Shown: positions 1-11,812, numbered from the stretch's first letter. The stretch: DNA of 64,000 bases from Nannobrachium achirus (GCA_963921795.1 OY997658.1:32346933-32410932); one strand, 5' to 3'. Notes: generated by a model not told the origin, from the letters alone. A program made the numbers and translations.

Positions 1-314
1 ACTCACAGCGCGGCACCGAGTGCCGCGCTGCGAGCTTGTAGATCTGCTATTTTTGAAAAATCGGGGTCCCTGGAACTAAATATTTTGGGATGGGGGTCCG
101 TGGCCAAATTCATATCATTTTGGGGGTCCTTCACGTGAAAGGGTTTGAGCATCACTGACATGGAAACATGGGTTTCTTGCACACATTTTCACAATTTTTC
201 AAAAATAGCAGATATACAAGCTAGCTTGTAGATCTGCTATTTTTCAATAGTTAACATGGGGGGCCCGCAGTGAATCCTTATACCCAGGGCCCAGAATTTG
301 GTTCGACGCCCCTG
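1..314. mobile_element. hAT-type MITE, family A, left-truncated by the window edge
   Basis: It ends in CGACGCCCCTG, the family A terminus (consensus CAGGGGTGTCGCACCAAATT at the other end). It contains two copies of the recurrent palindrome (1-58 and 198-248) and the GGGGGTCC...TGGCCAAA block shared with the copies at 3574, 24708, 30515 and 56939. Confidence 0.6.
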
Positions 315-575
315 TTTGCACATTTGCACAGAACGGTCACTTTACATGTTTGCACAGCACATTGGCACTTTAATTGTAAGTGCAATGTTGAGTGTAATGT
401 GTAGTGACAGAAGTGCAGTATGTTTTATTGTTGAGAGTCTAGTTGAATGCTTAACAGTACCTGGTGTGTCTTCAGTAGATTGGGCTGGACCAAGTCAGGA
501 TGTCAGAGGGGGGGTTGAGATGTGCTCTGGTTAATTATGTTGCATTATAGTTACTAGAAAGGCTTCGCGCCCTGT

Positions 576-722
576 GGGCGCTCAGGCAGGACTGCTCTAT
601 ATTTGATCATCATAAGGGGTTTAGGGGCGCTCAGGCAGGACTGCTCTATATTTGATCAACATAAGGGGTTTAGGGGCGCTCAGGCAGGACTGCTCTATAT
701 TTGATCAACATAAGGGTTTAGG
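576..722. repeat. Tandem repeat, 49-bp unit, three copies
   Basis: The units start at 576, 625 and 674 with GGGCGCTCAGGCAGGACTGC and run to ATAAGGGGTTTA. They are nearly identical, so the array is recent. No coding frame. Confidence 0.9.
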
Positions 723-2330
723 TTTTAATTCAGATTAAAATGTTTTCAATACCTTATTGTCAATATCTATCATGAACAAAAAGGCACACTTGGTCGGACA
801 CCAATAACTCAGGAAACAGGAACAATTGTGTAAGGTGTCCAGTGTAGTCTGGGCTGACAGTCAATACTTTTGTACTTTTACTGACGTAGCCTATATGTTG
901 AATTGAGGACTTTTGAGTGTTGTGGGGGTGGGGGGGGCTGTAGGCAAATTTGCGAGGTTGTTGTATCTAGACTGATTGATTGATTGAAGAGTTTAGCACT
1001 GTTTGCAATAGAAGACGCAGTTACAATACACAACATTGGCACACACACACAGTCCCATTTCGCGAGCCACCCGTGGGTCGAGACCCACACAGTACTTGGG
1101 AAACAATGCTTAAAACATCATACTCACGCAGCTTTATAGACGCTGTCTCTGTGCTCTCTCTATCTCCGAGGCATGAACGCACACTCACTCATTCACTCAC
1201 TCACACACGCGACGCAAGCGAAAAGCGGTTGTCCGTGGTGTAACCTACTTATTATAACTCTATGGGTGTAACATGTTGAAAATGTAAAAATATCCGTGCC
1301 GTGTGGCAAGCGACGTCGCAAATGCATCATCCCAATGAGCAAACCTCCTTTATTACAGAGGTTGAGTAGGTATCGGCGTTATGTCGCTGTACTGTCTGGG
1401 TATATAGGTGAAGTGAATGAATAGGCTATCAGCCTCTCACCAAATCTGTCATGTGTGCGCACTATAGCCCATGCAGGGACTCATGGGTTACGCGAGGCTA
1501 CAGCAAGAGTGGACACTGTCTATTGACAAACTATTGGTCCCGTTTGAGCTACTCTGTTCTGTTGTGCTGGTCTCACTCTGCTCATTGATACTTTTACTTC
1601 AGTCTAAAATGTCCACCACTGATTTCACACGTTACGTGTTCACTTTCAACATCAAGGCAAATGAAATGGCAGCTTTTAATCTATGCATAAGGATAACACT
1701 TGTCGAGTTACGTTCTAGACTCGCATAGAAACACAACACATATTCGGTAACACTTCCCAACTTCAGGTCTCAAGTAAAAGTACAAAAGTATCGCTACCAA
1801 CGTACCATGCTTGTTATTAACGGACTACACAAACACACGTGTGTCTCGTCAAACATCGCTGTTTTTAGGTGATTCACACATCCAGCATAGAGGTTAATGT
1901 TGTACTTGGATCCATTCCACGCGCAATGTAAGTAGTGGGAGAGGGGTAGCCTATATTCCAGCTCACTGTCTCCCTCCCTCCCTCTCCCTCTCCCTCTCTC
2001 TCGGAGGAAGGGGGGGGGGGGGGGGGGGGGGCAGTCTCGCTGCGTCGCTGCTTGAGGCTTGAAGCAAACTGTAACCTGATACTTTCGTGACGAAAATTGC
2101 GTGGGAGAACTTCCGGGAAAGATATGCTCAGTAAACTTACACATTACTTTTGTACAAAGTGTACATCGTGCAAATACCATAGCGTCAGGAGAAGCAGCTA
2201 AGAACATTCGGGTAAAAATGCGCGATTTTTGTGCAAAAGGTGGAGTCTTTAGAAGCAGTGTAAATGTGATTCTATCGCGGAATTGCCTAAAAATAATCGA
2301 AAAATAATCGCTGTGAATTAGTAGTAGGGA
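723..2330. other. Unassigned sequence with simple repeats
   Basis: No supported gene. It contains a CT-rich tract and a poly-G run (2008-2031), and short ORFs without recognisable domains. No element termini identified. Confidence 0.4.
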
Positions 2331-2331
2331 T

Positions 2332-2643
2332 TGTTGTAGTTTTTAAGAGTTCTGTGATATATTTATGTGTTTAAATTATAAGTATTCATGTATGTATTTT
2401 TAATGATTAGAGTTAAACTACACCCCTCAGAATGGAGCAGTCCGGGCTCATCAGCTCACCTGGCTATAAAAGGCTGCTGCCAGTGGACAAAGGGCACTGA
2501 GGGGTGGAGAGCTAGACCCCACTGTGCTTTGAATGGACAATGATTGAACGTTTATTTATTGGTTTTGGTGAATAAATGTCTGGCTTAACTCAATACCAAG
2601 ACCTCTGTACTGTAATTCCAGACGCTAAGTCGGGCATTCTCAC
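2332..2643 (+). mobile_element. Possible solo LTR (weak)
   Basis: A TATA box (CTATAAAAGG, 2463-2472) is followed about 100 bp later by AATAAA (2571-2576), the spacing of an LTR promoter and polyadenylation signal. The segment can be bounded TGTTG...CACA, but no target-site duplication was found. Confidence 0.3.
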
Positions 2644-2924
2644 AAAGTGGATCTGTTTGTCGATATGCAAGTTGCCATGCCATCATGTAAACCAAAACTG
2701 GCTGCAAGCGGGTGTACATCACTTGCGCCCATGCATCCAAAGGGAGGATGTCCCCCCACTGACCCGTTCAGAGGATTCTGCGCACCTGCAGCTGGACGCC
2801 ACTCACCAGATCTGATTAGTTTCTGCACAGATCAGCCGATCTTTACAACACAATCTGACATGTTTTGTATGTAGGACATAATGATGAGTTGATGCTTTGC
2901 TTGTACAGTACACTGTAAAAAAGC

Positions 2925-3130
2925 AAACCCATCAGTTCGAAGTGGAGCGGTGCATTTGAGCAGCTACGCTGTGTGCGTGCGTGTGTGTCTAGGCTGCTCA
3001 ACAGCTCCACTTGGTCACCCAGCGGTATTGCAGCTGTCCGTGCTGCATCGAGACATGATTGAGGACGTGATTGTGACATGATTGAGGACGTGATTGAGGA
3101 CACACTAAGTCAAAGGTAGGAAGCGGCTAT
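2925..3130. repeat. Dispersed repeat sharing TTCGAAGTGGAGCGGTG with 34259
   Basis: The block TTCGAAGTGGAGCGGTG followed by ATTTGAGCAGCT occurs here and at 34259-34290, each followed by TG-rich sequence, GGTATTGC and a CGCTCCAAAAAG block. The boundaries are not defined. Confidence 0.45.
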
Positions 3131-3573
3131 CACGCTCCAAAAAGAAAAAAAGAGAAACTGCACAAGGGGGCCCCCTGGTGGCTCAGGGCCTGTTTCATGC
3201 AAAACAGTTGAATCACAGCTAAATCCGCCTCTGCACCTATCCTTCCATCTTTCCACCGCCCTGTCCCCCCAAATCTACACCTTCTCCAGTTTCCCTCCCT
3301 CTCTCCCCCTCTCTCTCTCTCTCTCTCTCTTCACTCCTTCCTCGGAGGCTTCAGGAGATGTGTGTGAACCGCTCTGGAAGTTTCCATGCTCTCACCCACT
3401 CAGTCACTGGGACCAGAGCCACCTCCAGCGCAGGGAGAGGAGCGGGGTTGAGAGGGGAGGGGAGGGGAGGGGAGGGGGGACGGGTGTTCCCAACTACTGC
3501 TGCGTGGGCCTCTGTTTACCCTGCTCTCCCCAGAGCTGTGGACATCCACATCCACACACCCTGGGGTCGCACC

Positions 3574-4050
3574 CAGGGGTGTCGCACCAAATTCTGGGCC
3601 CTGGGTAGAAGTATTGAATGTTCTTCATAGGGGGGAGGGGGTTTAACCCATTTAGACTGGGAACACATTATTTTGTGCTTTAACTATTGAAAAATAGCAG
3701 ATATACAAGCGCTTTTTGAATGTTTCTATGTCAGTGGTGCTCAAACTTTTTCATGTGAAGGACCCCCAAAATGATATGTATTTGGTCACGGACGCCCATC
3801 TCAAAACATTTAGTTCCAGGGATCCCCCAGAAGCGAAATTTGGGTTACAGATGTTCGCTTAAAAAAAACATATATTCAAAGATTTGCACACATTTTCACG
3901 ACTTTTCAAAAATAGCAGATATACAAGCTCGCAGTGCGACACTCTGTGCCGCGCTGTGAGCTTGTATATCTGCTACTTTTCAATAGCTAAAGTATAAAAT
4001 AATTAAGGCCCTAGCCCTAGTAACTCAGTCGCACCTCATCATCACCCTGG
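3574..4050. mobile_element. hAT-type MITE, family A
   Basis: It starts CAGGGGTGTCGCACCAAATT CTGGGCCCTGGG and aligns with the complete copy at 56939 through the palindrome at 3905-3985 to TAACTCAG. The right end is diverged and no clear TSD was found. Confidence 0.65.
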
Positions 4051-4057
4051 TCGGTCG

Positions 4058-4102
4058 CTCTGTTGGCCCGGCCTCCCGAGCTGGGAGGCCGGGCCAACAG
4101 AG
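4058..4102. repeat. Near-perfect GC-rich hairpin
   Basis: CTCTGTTGGCCCGGCCTCCC is followed by GAGCT and then its reverse complement, giving a 20-bp stem with a 5-nt spacer. Origin unknown; it could be the core of a foldback element. Confidence 0.85.
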
Positions 4103-4629
4103 TATGCCCGTGTATGCCATCTCCTTCCATGTCCGTAGTCCGTACATGTTTAGAAGACTGACAACTCACAATGAAACATGGACGCTGACAGAGATTCATC
4201 ACGTATAGTTGTTACATGAAGGTAGCATGAATGTGTTACACACCATTGTTTGGGGGAGGATCTAGGTTAGGATAGGTTGTAACCTTATTCCATTATGTAC
4301 TGTGAAACTGCAATAGAATATTATGGAATTAATCCTGCACTTCGTCTCTTCATATCTTACTGCTATAACACAACTGTTGCCATTGATGGAAAAGACATCG
4401 CTGTGAATTCTTCAGTAGAACGTGCAGTGCAGCAATCGATCAATTGCATAATCCAAGCGGGACATTTTAGTACTTCCGACCTCCGGCTCCTACAGGGTGA
4501 TTTATGCTTAGATGCGCAATGAAAACAGTTGATCTACTGTACATGCTCATCATGTGTTGCAGACTCGCAACGCGACATGCTGTGAGCTTGTAGATCAGCT
4601 ATTTTCAGTGCGAGACTATAAATCAGGCA

Positions 4630-4635
4630 TCTCTC

Positions 4636-4677
<42 letters not shown>

Positions 4678-4770
4678 ACTCTCTCTCACTCTCACTCACT
4701 CACTCTCACTCTCTCACTCTCACTCTCTCTCACTCTCACTCACTCACTCTCACTCTCTCTCTCTCTCTCT
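4630..4770. repeat. (CT)n / (CACT)n microsatellite
   Basis: About 140 bp of CT units interspersed with CACT. Confidence 0.95.
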
Positions 4771-5015
4771 CCCCCCACCATTTCCAAGATTTCTCAAACC
4801 TCTCTTCCTTCAGGTCAACCGTGTCTATGACCCCTCCATGTCTGGAATCGCATCTTTAAGCATCAAGTTTCCATCTCTTCAGGGCAATTGTCCACGCCAC
4901 TGGACCACACCTCTTGCTGTCTGCCTGTGGGTACCTCCCTATATACTGTATGTCTATTTTGTCTATCTGCTGGGGGTTTCCATGCAAGGTTTCCATTACG
5001 TGTTTCCTTCCACAT

Positions 5016-5085
<70 letters not shown>
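5016..5085. repeat. (CA)n microsatellite
   Basis: A pure CA run of about 70 bp. Confidence 0.97.
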
Positions 5086-5093
<8 letters not shown>

Positions 5094-5099
5094 ATATCC

Positions 5100-6009
5100 A
5101 CACAGGCACCACAGGCACCTGCACTACTCCCTACTCCACCTAGACCCTTCTCTTTGACACAGTTGGAACAAGTCTCCACTGGAAAGAGAGACAGAAGAAC
5201 TGTGTGCATAAGACAGAGACAGTGAAAGACAGACAGAAGGACTGTATTCAGAAGACAGAAACAGTGAAAGACCATTAAGGATGGAAACAGGAAAGGCAGA
5301 AAGCGTGTGTATTTCTTAAGAAATAAAAATATTGGGCCCGATTCATCAATCTGGTCGTAAAAATTGTGTAAATAAAGTGACTAAATCTGGTTCTTCGATG
5401 CCATTTCCCATGGTCCTGACCTGGACTGGACGTAATGGTGGATACATGTGGGCCTGGCCAACTCGCACTCCTGCTTCCTGGATGTCGCCAGCCGTGCGTT
5501 TGACAGGTCCTATCTCTTGTGCCGCCTCATTTCCCTGGGATAGTTTGTGACAGACAGACACAGAGGTCCATATATGGACATAATATGTGTCCCACACCCG
5601 GGGATGGTTTGAGCCAAGTGGGAATTTGGTGGGACCGGTAGTTGTCCAGAACCAAAAAACCTTGTCGGCATCGGTCTGTGCTGCTGCAACAAGTGGTAGC
5701 GTGCACAATAGAACTCCATTATGGATGCACGAAATATCTGTTTTTATGGGGTGTTATACATTATCCTGGTTTAAAACATTTAGTAAAGCAATGCAAAATA
5801 TAGCAAATCTAAACAGTATTACATGAAAAAGTGGGCAATGGGCAATAATTGATATCGCAATATATCACAATATTGTATTCCCCAATACTGCATTGATACT
5901 CCAGGCTGTAGTATCACTATCCACACTTCCCTAGGAGCTTGCTGGTAAACAATTAATGGTGTGTTAATTAATGTGTGCTTCACTTCCTCCACACGGCTGA
6001 TTCAAACCA
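5100..6009. other. Unassigned sequence
   Basis: No supported gene. A 120-codon open frame on the minus strand (5346-5708) has no domain I recognise. 5840-5900 holds ATATCGCAATATAT-like sequence related to 6425-6570. Confidence 0.35.
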
Positions 6010-6013
6010 TTAA

Positions 6014-6145
6014 GGGCGCAGTCAGACAGGCAGCTGCAAGCGTCGTAACCCCCATCCACTCCCATGTTAAGGGAATAACCCGGAAGTTATTCCCTTAACA
6101 TGGGAGTGGATTACGACGCTTGCAGCTGCCTCTGTGACGAAAGCC
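6014..6145. mobile_element. Foldback MITE with TTAA flanks
   Basis: The two halves are near-perfect inverted copies (GGCAGCTGCAAGCGTCGTAA... at both ends, pairing through CCACTCCCATGTTAAGGGAA). TTAA flanks both ends (6010-6013, 6146-6149), fitting a TTAA or TAA target duplication (piggyBac- or Harbinger-like). No coding capacity. Confidence 0.75.
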
Positions 6146-7046
6146 TTAACAAAGCACCAAGTAATCACCATGCAGAGATTCAGGAGTCACAGGCTCACAG
6201 CAGCAACAGCAACCAGTCAGAATGAAACAGCTACAGTCAGAGGAACAGGACGTGATGCCCAACTTTTATGCAAGGAATCATGGGACACAGGTAACCTGTG
6301 GATACTTTTGGAGAAAGAAAAAAAAACTGTTTCCATGCATAGAAAAATCATTGGTCCGGTTCTGACACTCCACTCCTCTAGATATCGCTGTACTAGGCTA
6401 TATAGTTTGCCTTCCGGTGATTCATCTCAATATATATCGCAATATATTGCAATTTCTATCGCAATACAGTATGTATCGCATCGCAATATATTGTGATACA
6501 AACGTATAGTGACCCAAGTTTTGTGATACATATCATATCTTGGGTTCTTGCCAATACCCATCCCTAAAGTTATAAAAAATATGATATTACTCATTACAAG
6601 TTTAGGAGGGTAATAATCAGTCATTTGTAATGGAGAGATGCCTGTGGACACAGTTGGGTTTGTTTATTTGAAGGGCAGCAGAGAGGCTACATGCAGCTCT
6701 GTGTTAGCGGTCTGTCAGCATGCCAGTCACCATCTCTAACATACACTTGAGGGCTTTAAAGACACTCTCATTGGGAGTACAAATAATCCACTTGCTGGCA
6801 TACAGCACGTGCAGCAGCAGCAGCCAGTGGTGTAAAGTAACTAGGTACATTTACTTAAGTACTGCACTTACACACAATTTTGAGGTATTTGTACTTTACT
6901 TGCGTATTTCCAATTTCCAATGCTTTTACTTCTACTCCACTACATTTCGGATCCAAATATTGTACTTTTACTGCACTGCAATTATTTGAAAACTTACTAG
7001 TTACTTTGCAAATATAAATTATAATATTATTAAACATACATAAACC

Positions 7047-7244
7047 GGGGCGCCTGCTGGCCTACTGGTCCATGCTTATACCACTTAGGCATTTCCGCAT
7101 AGGCATGGATGCCTGCCGTCGTCGCCGGTTCGATTCCCGATCCGGACGACCTTTGCCGCATGTCTCTCCCCATCTCTCTCCCCATTTCCTGTCAGTCTAC
7201 TGTCCTATCAATAAAGGAATAAAAGCCCCAAAAAATTATCTTTA
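7047..7244 (+). mobile_element. tRNA-derived SINE with 15-bp target duplication
   Basis: The head contains a pol III B box (GGTTCGATTCC, 7127-7137). The tail ends with CTGTCCTATCAATAAAGG and an A-rich end. A perfect 15-bp duplication, AAACATACATAAACC, flanks it (7032-7046 and 7245-7259), showing target-primed insertion. It is not a functional tRNA gene: the head is diverged and the element continues well past the tRNA part. Confidence 0.88.
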
Positions 7245-7402
7245 AAACATACATAAACCACTTTAGCCCTATTTTATACCTAGGCTATTTGAAAATAGCC
7301 GATCTACAAGATGTGAGCTTGTAGATCTGCTTTTTTCAGACATTTTGTACTTTTACTTTATGTACTTTAAGTACCTTTTGATGCCAACACTTTTACTTGT
7401 AA

Positions 7403-7566
7403 GGGTGCCCTCACACCAAAATACCTAGAGTGGAATCCGCCAATGCATTTCAATGAGAATGGAGCGTTTTTTTGCCACTAGAGGATTTCTGCAAAAAAAA
7501 AACGCTCCATTCTCATTGAAATGCATTGGCGGATTCCACTCTAGGTATTTTGGTGTGAGGGCACCC
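7403..7566. mobile_element. Foldback MITE, Harbinger-like (TAA duplication)
   Basis: Ends GGGTGCCCTCACACCAAAAT, with arms of about 70 bp nearly identical in inverted orientation around a short A/T-rich centre. TAA at 7400-7402 and 7567-7569 is the likely 3-bp duplication, as in PIF/Harbinger MITEs. Removing the element and one TAA restores a continuous host repeat (CTTGTAACAGAGTATT). Confidence 0.85.
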
Positions 7567-7747
7567 TAACAGAGTATTTCTATATTGCAGTTTTGATACT
7601 TTTACTTGAGTAAAATATGTGAGTACTTTTTCCACCGCTGGCAGCAGTCAAGATGCCCCAAAGCAAGAGCTTTGGAACAGTGTTGACTCAATTCTAATCC
7701 CACATCATCCATGACGTCAGCAGTGACCTGTGTCTGTCCGGGTGTGC

Positions 7748-7941
7748 CAGTGGTTCTCAAACAAATGTTTTAATTTCAAGGACCCCCATAGCTCTGAGAG
7801 AGTACGAATGGAACCAAATGGACCCGTGAGGGTCCATTTGGTTCCATTCGTACTCTCACAGAGTTGCAGACCTGTAAGGGTCCATTTGGAACACCCTCAA
7901 GAAGCCCTGAGGTTCCCTAAACCCCACTTTGAGAGCCGCTG
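7748..7941. mobile_element. hAT-type MITE with long central palindrome
   Basis: Starts CAGTGGTTCTCAAACAAATG and ends TTTGAGAGCCGCTG. The flanks GGGTGTGC / GTCTGTGC match 6 of 8. The centre is a palindrome with arms TACGAATGGAACCAAATGGA and its complement. Related fragments lie at 32058-32260 and 56700-56785. Confidence 0.75.
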
Positions 7942-8099
7942 GTCTGTGCTCTCATTGGGATTCAGACCGAGAGGCAAGGCGAATCCAGGCTTCAAGTCCA
8001 GTAGGCACGAATTGGACAGCTCCGGGAAACAAGACAGGAAAAATGAATCTATTTTGGTGTTGACGCTTGGCACAATGTAAAGTGAATAAAACCTCCTGG

Positions 8100-8293
<194 letters not shown>

Positions 8294-8659
8294 TCGCCTT
8301 GGTGTGCGTAGGGGCCTTGCAGCCGTTGACAGAACATATCCTGTGGAGGATGTGGTGTGGTGGGTAGTCTGAGACTGACTGATAGTCAGTCATCTGAGGT
8401 GCACGCATATCCCTGATGCTGTGAGATACTACTTAGTCTGCAGCCCAGGCGGAATTCACTTCACTGCAGGGCCAGACGTGGAGAGAGCTTTGCCCAATTA
8501 TCGTGAGCCACCTGTTGGATTTTAAACAACTGAATAGCTAGATGTCAGCTCCAATCAATTGAACCATACGTGACCGTGTGCAGCTCCAGCGCGAGGTTTA
8601 TTTTCTCAGCTGGCTGAATCGTTGTTGGCCATCATTGCAGCTATAATATATAGCAGTAG

Positions 8660-8731
8660 CACGCACGCACACACGTGCGCACAGTTGCACACACACACAC
8701 GCACGCACGCACGCACGCACGCACACACACA
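8660..8731. repeat. (CACG/CA)n microsatellite
   Basis: Imperfect GCAC/CA units. Confidence 0.9.
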
Positions 8732-9000
8732 TCGCTGTAAAGTCATTCCCTCTATCCTGTGTGCTGCAATGGAGCAGCCCTGTAGATCCGTAATGTGTGT
8801 ATTGTGATTTGTGAACCTTATAGATGTTTTACAAACCCATTTACCAGCACCTGCTACGTAAGACCTTCTTTATGATACCTTGTTGAATATTATATGCCTT
8901 GCTTAAGCCTTAGTAGCACAGCCTTGTTGCTTGATGAAAAGAAAGATGTTAGACTGAAAATGTTATTAGCATTTTGTTCTGCTTGTATTGGCCTTTACAG

Positions 9001-9247
9001 CCTTGGTTCTCAATCTTTTTCATGTCAAGGACCCCCCCCACCCCCCCCAGACTCCCATCTGAAAATATGTTGTGCCAGGGACCCAAGATTTATGCTGTTT
9101 AAATTTCATGTTTTACATTCTTTCAAGATGTTTTGAAAATAACAGATCTACAAGCTCACAATGCGTACTGGCTACAGGGTTAAAGTGCTTAAACCTTTGA
9201 TACTATTAACACATTCGGCTGGGGACGCCCTACTTTGAGAGCCACTG
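9001..9247. mobile_element. hAT-type MITE with exact 8-bp TSD
   Basis: Ends CCTTGGTTCTCAATCTTTTT and TACTTTGAGAGCCACTG. CTTTACAG flanks it on both sides (8993-9000, 9248-9255). It carries half of the recurrent palindrome at about 9130-9165. Confidence 0.9.
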
Positions 9248-11316
9248 CTTTACAGATCCCATCTGATTGACTGGAATCTATTTCAAGAGGAATCAAGGGG
9301 AACGTGTGTTCCTTGATGAGACACTGCCACCCGGTGGTTAAGAGTAGTAACTCACACAGACCTCTGTGTTCAGTTGGCTGGAGGGATATCAGACTTTGGA
9401 GACCCAGTAAAGTTTTAAGCCAAGGACAATGTTATTCAGTTGATGGGTGAAGGAGTGTGTTCTCCATCTTCCCCTCTTTGTAATGAGATCCTGCAGAATG
9501 TAAATGATAAATATTGCCTTTGAAATGCTTCTAACGTGCAACATCTACATCCTGGTGTGGACACAGAGGAATTGAACAGTGTTTTTATTGGGTTCGGTGC
9601 ATATTTGCTTTACTTATGTCAGTCAAAGTTCTCTTTGCAACAATATCTCTTTCGTGTGGGATACACCATGGATCTCTGAAGCGCTTCTTCATGGGTAAAT
9701 GTTCTGTGGTATAATGAGCAAGCCAAGGATTCATCAGAAAACTGCAATAACTACATGCTTATTACATCTGTGTGAACTGGCACACTTGTTTTTAGTGTAG
9801 ATATAATACATATCTCACTGTATTTGTTGTAGGCATATAGTAAAATTAAGAAACTCTACCCTGTTATGACATAGAATCTTAATGATGTGGTCACGGTAAA
9901 TGGGCCAATGTGGGATCCTCACCGTAAACCAATTCACTGATGCCCTCTTAATGTGGTGACTGTCTTTTCTTTATCAGATATACTTCTCAAAGATTGCCTT
10001 ATGAAATGAAAAGAGCCTTAAAGCTATCCTCCTGACTCTTGACTTGAATAGAAAATCTAATGAAAGTAGAATTGAAAGTAGGCTATACTGATTTTAGAAT
10101 GTATTAAAAAATAAGTACAAGCACTCAATTACAGTAACACAGATGTTTGTAATGAGTTTCTCACTATCTGCAATAATGTAATTGAACTATCCCTGTGGGA
10201 TCGCCTGTTGCCATATTGCAAGTATAATTTTCCAATGGCAACACACTGTAGTAATGCACTCACGTTCCTTTTGACAGATCATCATGCATACTGTGTATAC
10301 TGCAGCTTTCGCACGTGTGGGGTATTTCTCTGACAAGCTACACTAGCCAGACCTCAGGACACTGAAAACAAAGGCCAGACTTTGTTGAGAGGTCTAGCCT
10401 ATATGTCTGCTTAGTGTGAGGTTGAGCTCAGGTGAATTAGCACAGTCCCTGAAGGGTTTGAACCAGGGCCCAGTTATGTTAAATGTCAACTGGGTGTGAC
10501 TGTGGATGTTGACTTGGTTCCAGGTCGTAGGATTCATGATTAGCAGTCTTTGGATCATGTTTTGATAAAACATCTTAACAAGTTAAACAGTTGGTAGGGT
10601 ATGATAAAGCATATTTGAATAAATGTCTTTGTGTTGTGGATTTTGGATGCCATCCAAGGGCTCTGCACAGGCAGTCTAACAAATGGAATGAATAGAAAAA
10701 ACAGGTTTGAGAGCTGTTTAATTTCAGAGTACTATATGGAATGAAGACAATGTAAATGGGATTGAAACAGCTCACAGGTTCACTCATACCAAATATTGGG
10801 ATTTAGGGATTATTTATCTATCAAATCATCAATCATGACACACAGGTGCTGTAATGGTGGATGGCCTTAGACATGACATGAAAGGCATTGACAAAAGACT
10901 TAGCATGGCTTTGCTTAATTACTGAACAGATGGACGGCGTGGCAGACTTGTAGGAAAACAAAGCATATTATGGCATTTGTTATAAGTTGTATTTGCTGTA
11001 TTATTGGAATAGCATCCCATCACATACGGTACATGGGTGCATGGGGTTGTATCCATAACGTGCAAATAAGACATTGAGATCGTGTTACTCGAACAGTATT
11101 ACTAAATGCAAAGGTACATTACTGAGCAAAATGAGTCTCGAAAAGTGCATTTATGCATGTGCAACCAGCAACACAGTAAAGACAGTTTTCACTGTGACAA
11201 TAAACTTAATGTTTCAGTTACTTAAACTATCATGTCTAAGGGGTTATCCAAAGCCTTGATGTACTGTAGCTGTGCAACATCAGGCAGTAGAAACTTATAT
11301 TCTCTCTGTCTCTCGA
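9248..11316 (-). other. Repeat-poor stretch downstream of GDAP1, probable 3' UTR and flank
   Basis: I recognise no repeat family in these 2 kb, unlike nearly everywhere else in the window, and there is no convincing ORF. On the minus strand this follows the GDAP1 stop, so part is probably 3' UTR. A minus-strand AATAAA lies at 9584-9589, about 1.87 kb past the stop, and is a candidate polyadenylation signal; ATTAAA-type hexamers also occur (near 10718). Relative freedom from insertions may reflect constraint, but that is inference. Confidence 0.4.
9584..9589 (-). terminator. Candidate GDAP1 polyadenylation signal (AATAAA on minus strand)
   Basis: The plus strand reads TTTATT. It lies 1.87 kb beyond the GDAP1 stop in a repeat-poor stretch. 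A single hexamer is weak evidence, and no downstream GU-rich element was verified. Confidence 0.25.
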
Positions 11317-11318
11317 GC

Positions 11319-11320
<2 letters not shown>

Positions 11321-11403
<83 letters not shown>

Positions 11404-11404
11404 T
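11321..11404. repeat. (TGTC)n(TC)n microsatellite beside the GDAP1 stop
   Basis: TGTC units followed by TC units, 56 bp from the GDAP1 stop codon, so probably inside the 3' UTR. Confidence 0.95.
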
Positions 11405-11459
11405 TGGCCGATCACTATAACACATCCAACGTGACCCGCCGTGTCCTCACCACACTACC

Positions 11460-11812
11460 TCAGCTGGTGAAGATCAGCCTCTTCTTCAGGTAGAGGAAGG
11501 CGAGGTACGTGGCCCCTCCGAGAACGCCGATCAACAGAGTCGTGCCGAGGATGGTCGGCGCGTTCTTCCTGGCCACGCGGAACGCCACGGGCAGGACGGC
11601 CGAGATCAGGATGTTGTTGACGTGGCCCAGCACCCTGCGGAAGGCCGGCCGCTCCACCACGCGCTCGTAGTACGTCTCCAGGTTGACGCGGAGGCCTTCG
11701 CCCCAGTAGCGGCGGGAGAGGCCGAGGAACTTGAGGCGGTGCAGGGTGACGGCGAGGGACACGTCGGCCAGGCTGAAGAAGTCGCCGCACAGCCAGGCCT
11801 GACTGCCCTCCT
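11460..11812 (-). CDS. gdap1: GDAP1 coding exon 6 with stop and C-terminal membrane anchor
   Basis: The acceptor is TCCCTGTAG before AGGAGGGC; the stop TGA is at 11462-11460. It encodes the GST-C core (QAWLCGDFFSLADVSLAVTL, HRLKFLG, NLETYYERV, LGHVNNILISAVLP), then a hydrophobic anchor (GTTLLIGVLGGATYLAFLYL) and the basic tail KKRLIFTS. The human tail after the basic residues is about ten residues longer (RKRLGSM...), so the predicted intermembrane-space tail is short here. The exon is GC-rich compared with its surroundings. Confidence 0.96.

Larger units (their letters stand above)
6825..7640. mobile_element. hAT-like MITE (AAGTACATTTACT family) with two nested insertions
   Basis: It starts CAGTGGTGTAAAGTAACTAG and ends TTTTTCCACCGCTG, with the flanks GCAGCAGC / GCAGCAGT (7 of 8). 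The body repeats AGTACTTTTACTT-like motifs typical of a repeat common in fish. It is interrupted by the SINE at 7047-7244, a foldback element at 7403-7566 and a copy of the recurrent palindrome (7290-7338). A diverged relative lies at 48785-49188. Confidence 0.75.

Noticed and set aside
1794-2207. 137-codon open frame on the minus strand
   Set aside because: It runs through CT-rich and poly-G tracts and shows no family resemblance.
5346-5708. 120-codon open frame on the minus strand
   Set aside because: No recognisable domain, no splice or promoter context, and overlapping open frames on the other strand. Kept only as unassigned sequence.
7047-7140. tRNA gene suggested by a perfect B box
   Set aside because: The sequence continues into a SINE body and A-rich tail with a 15-bp target duplication, so it is a tRNA-derived SINE.
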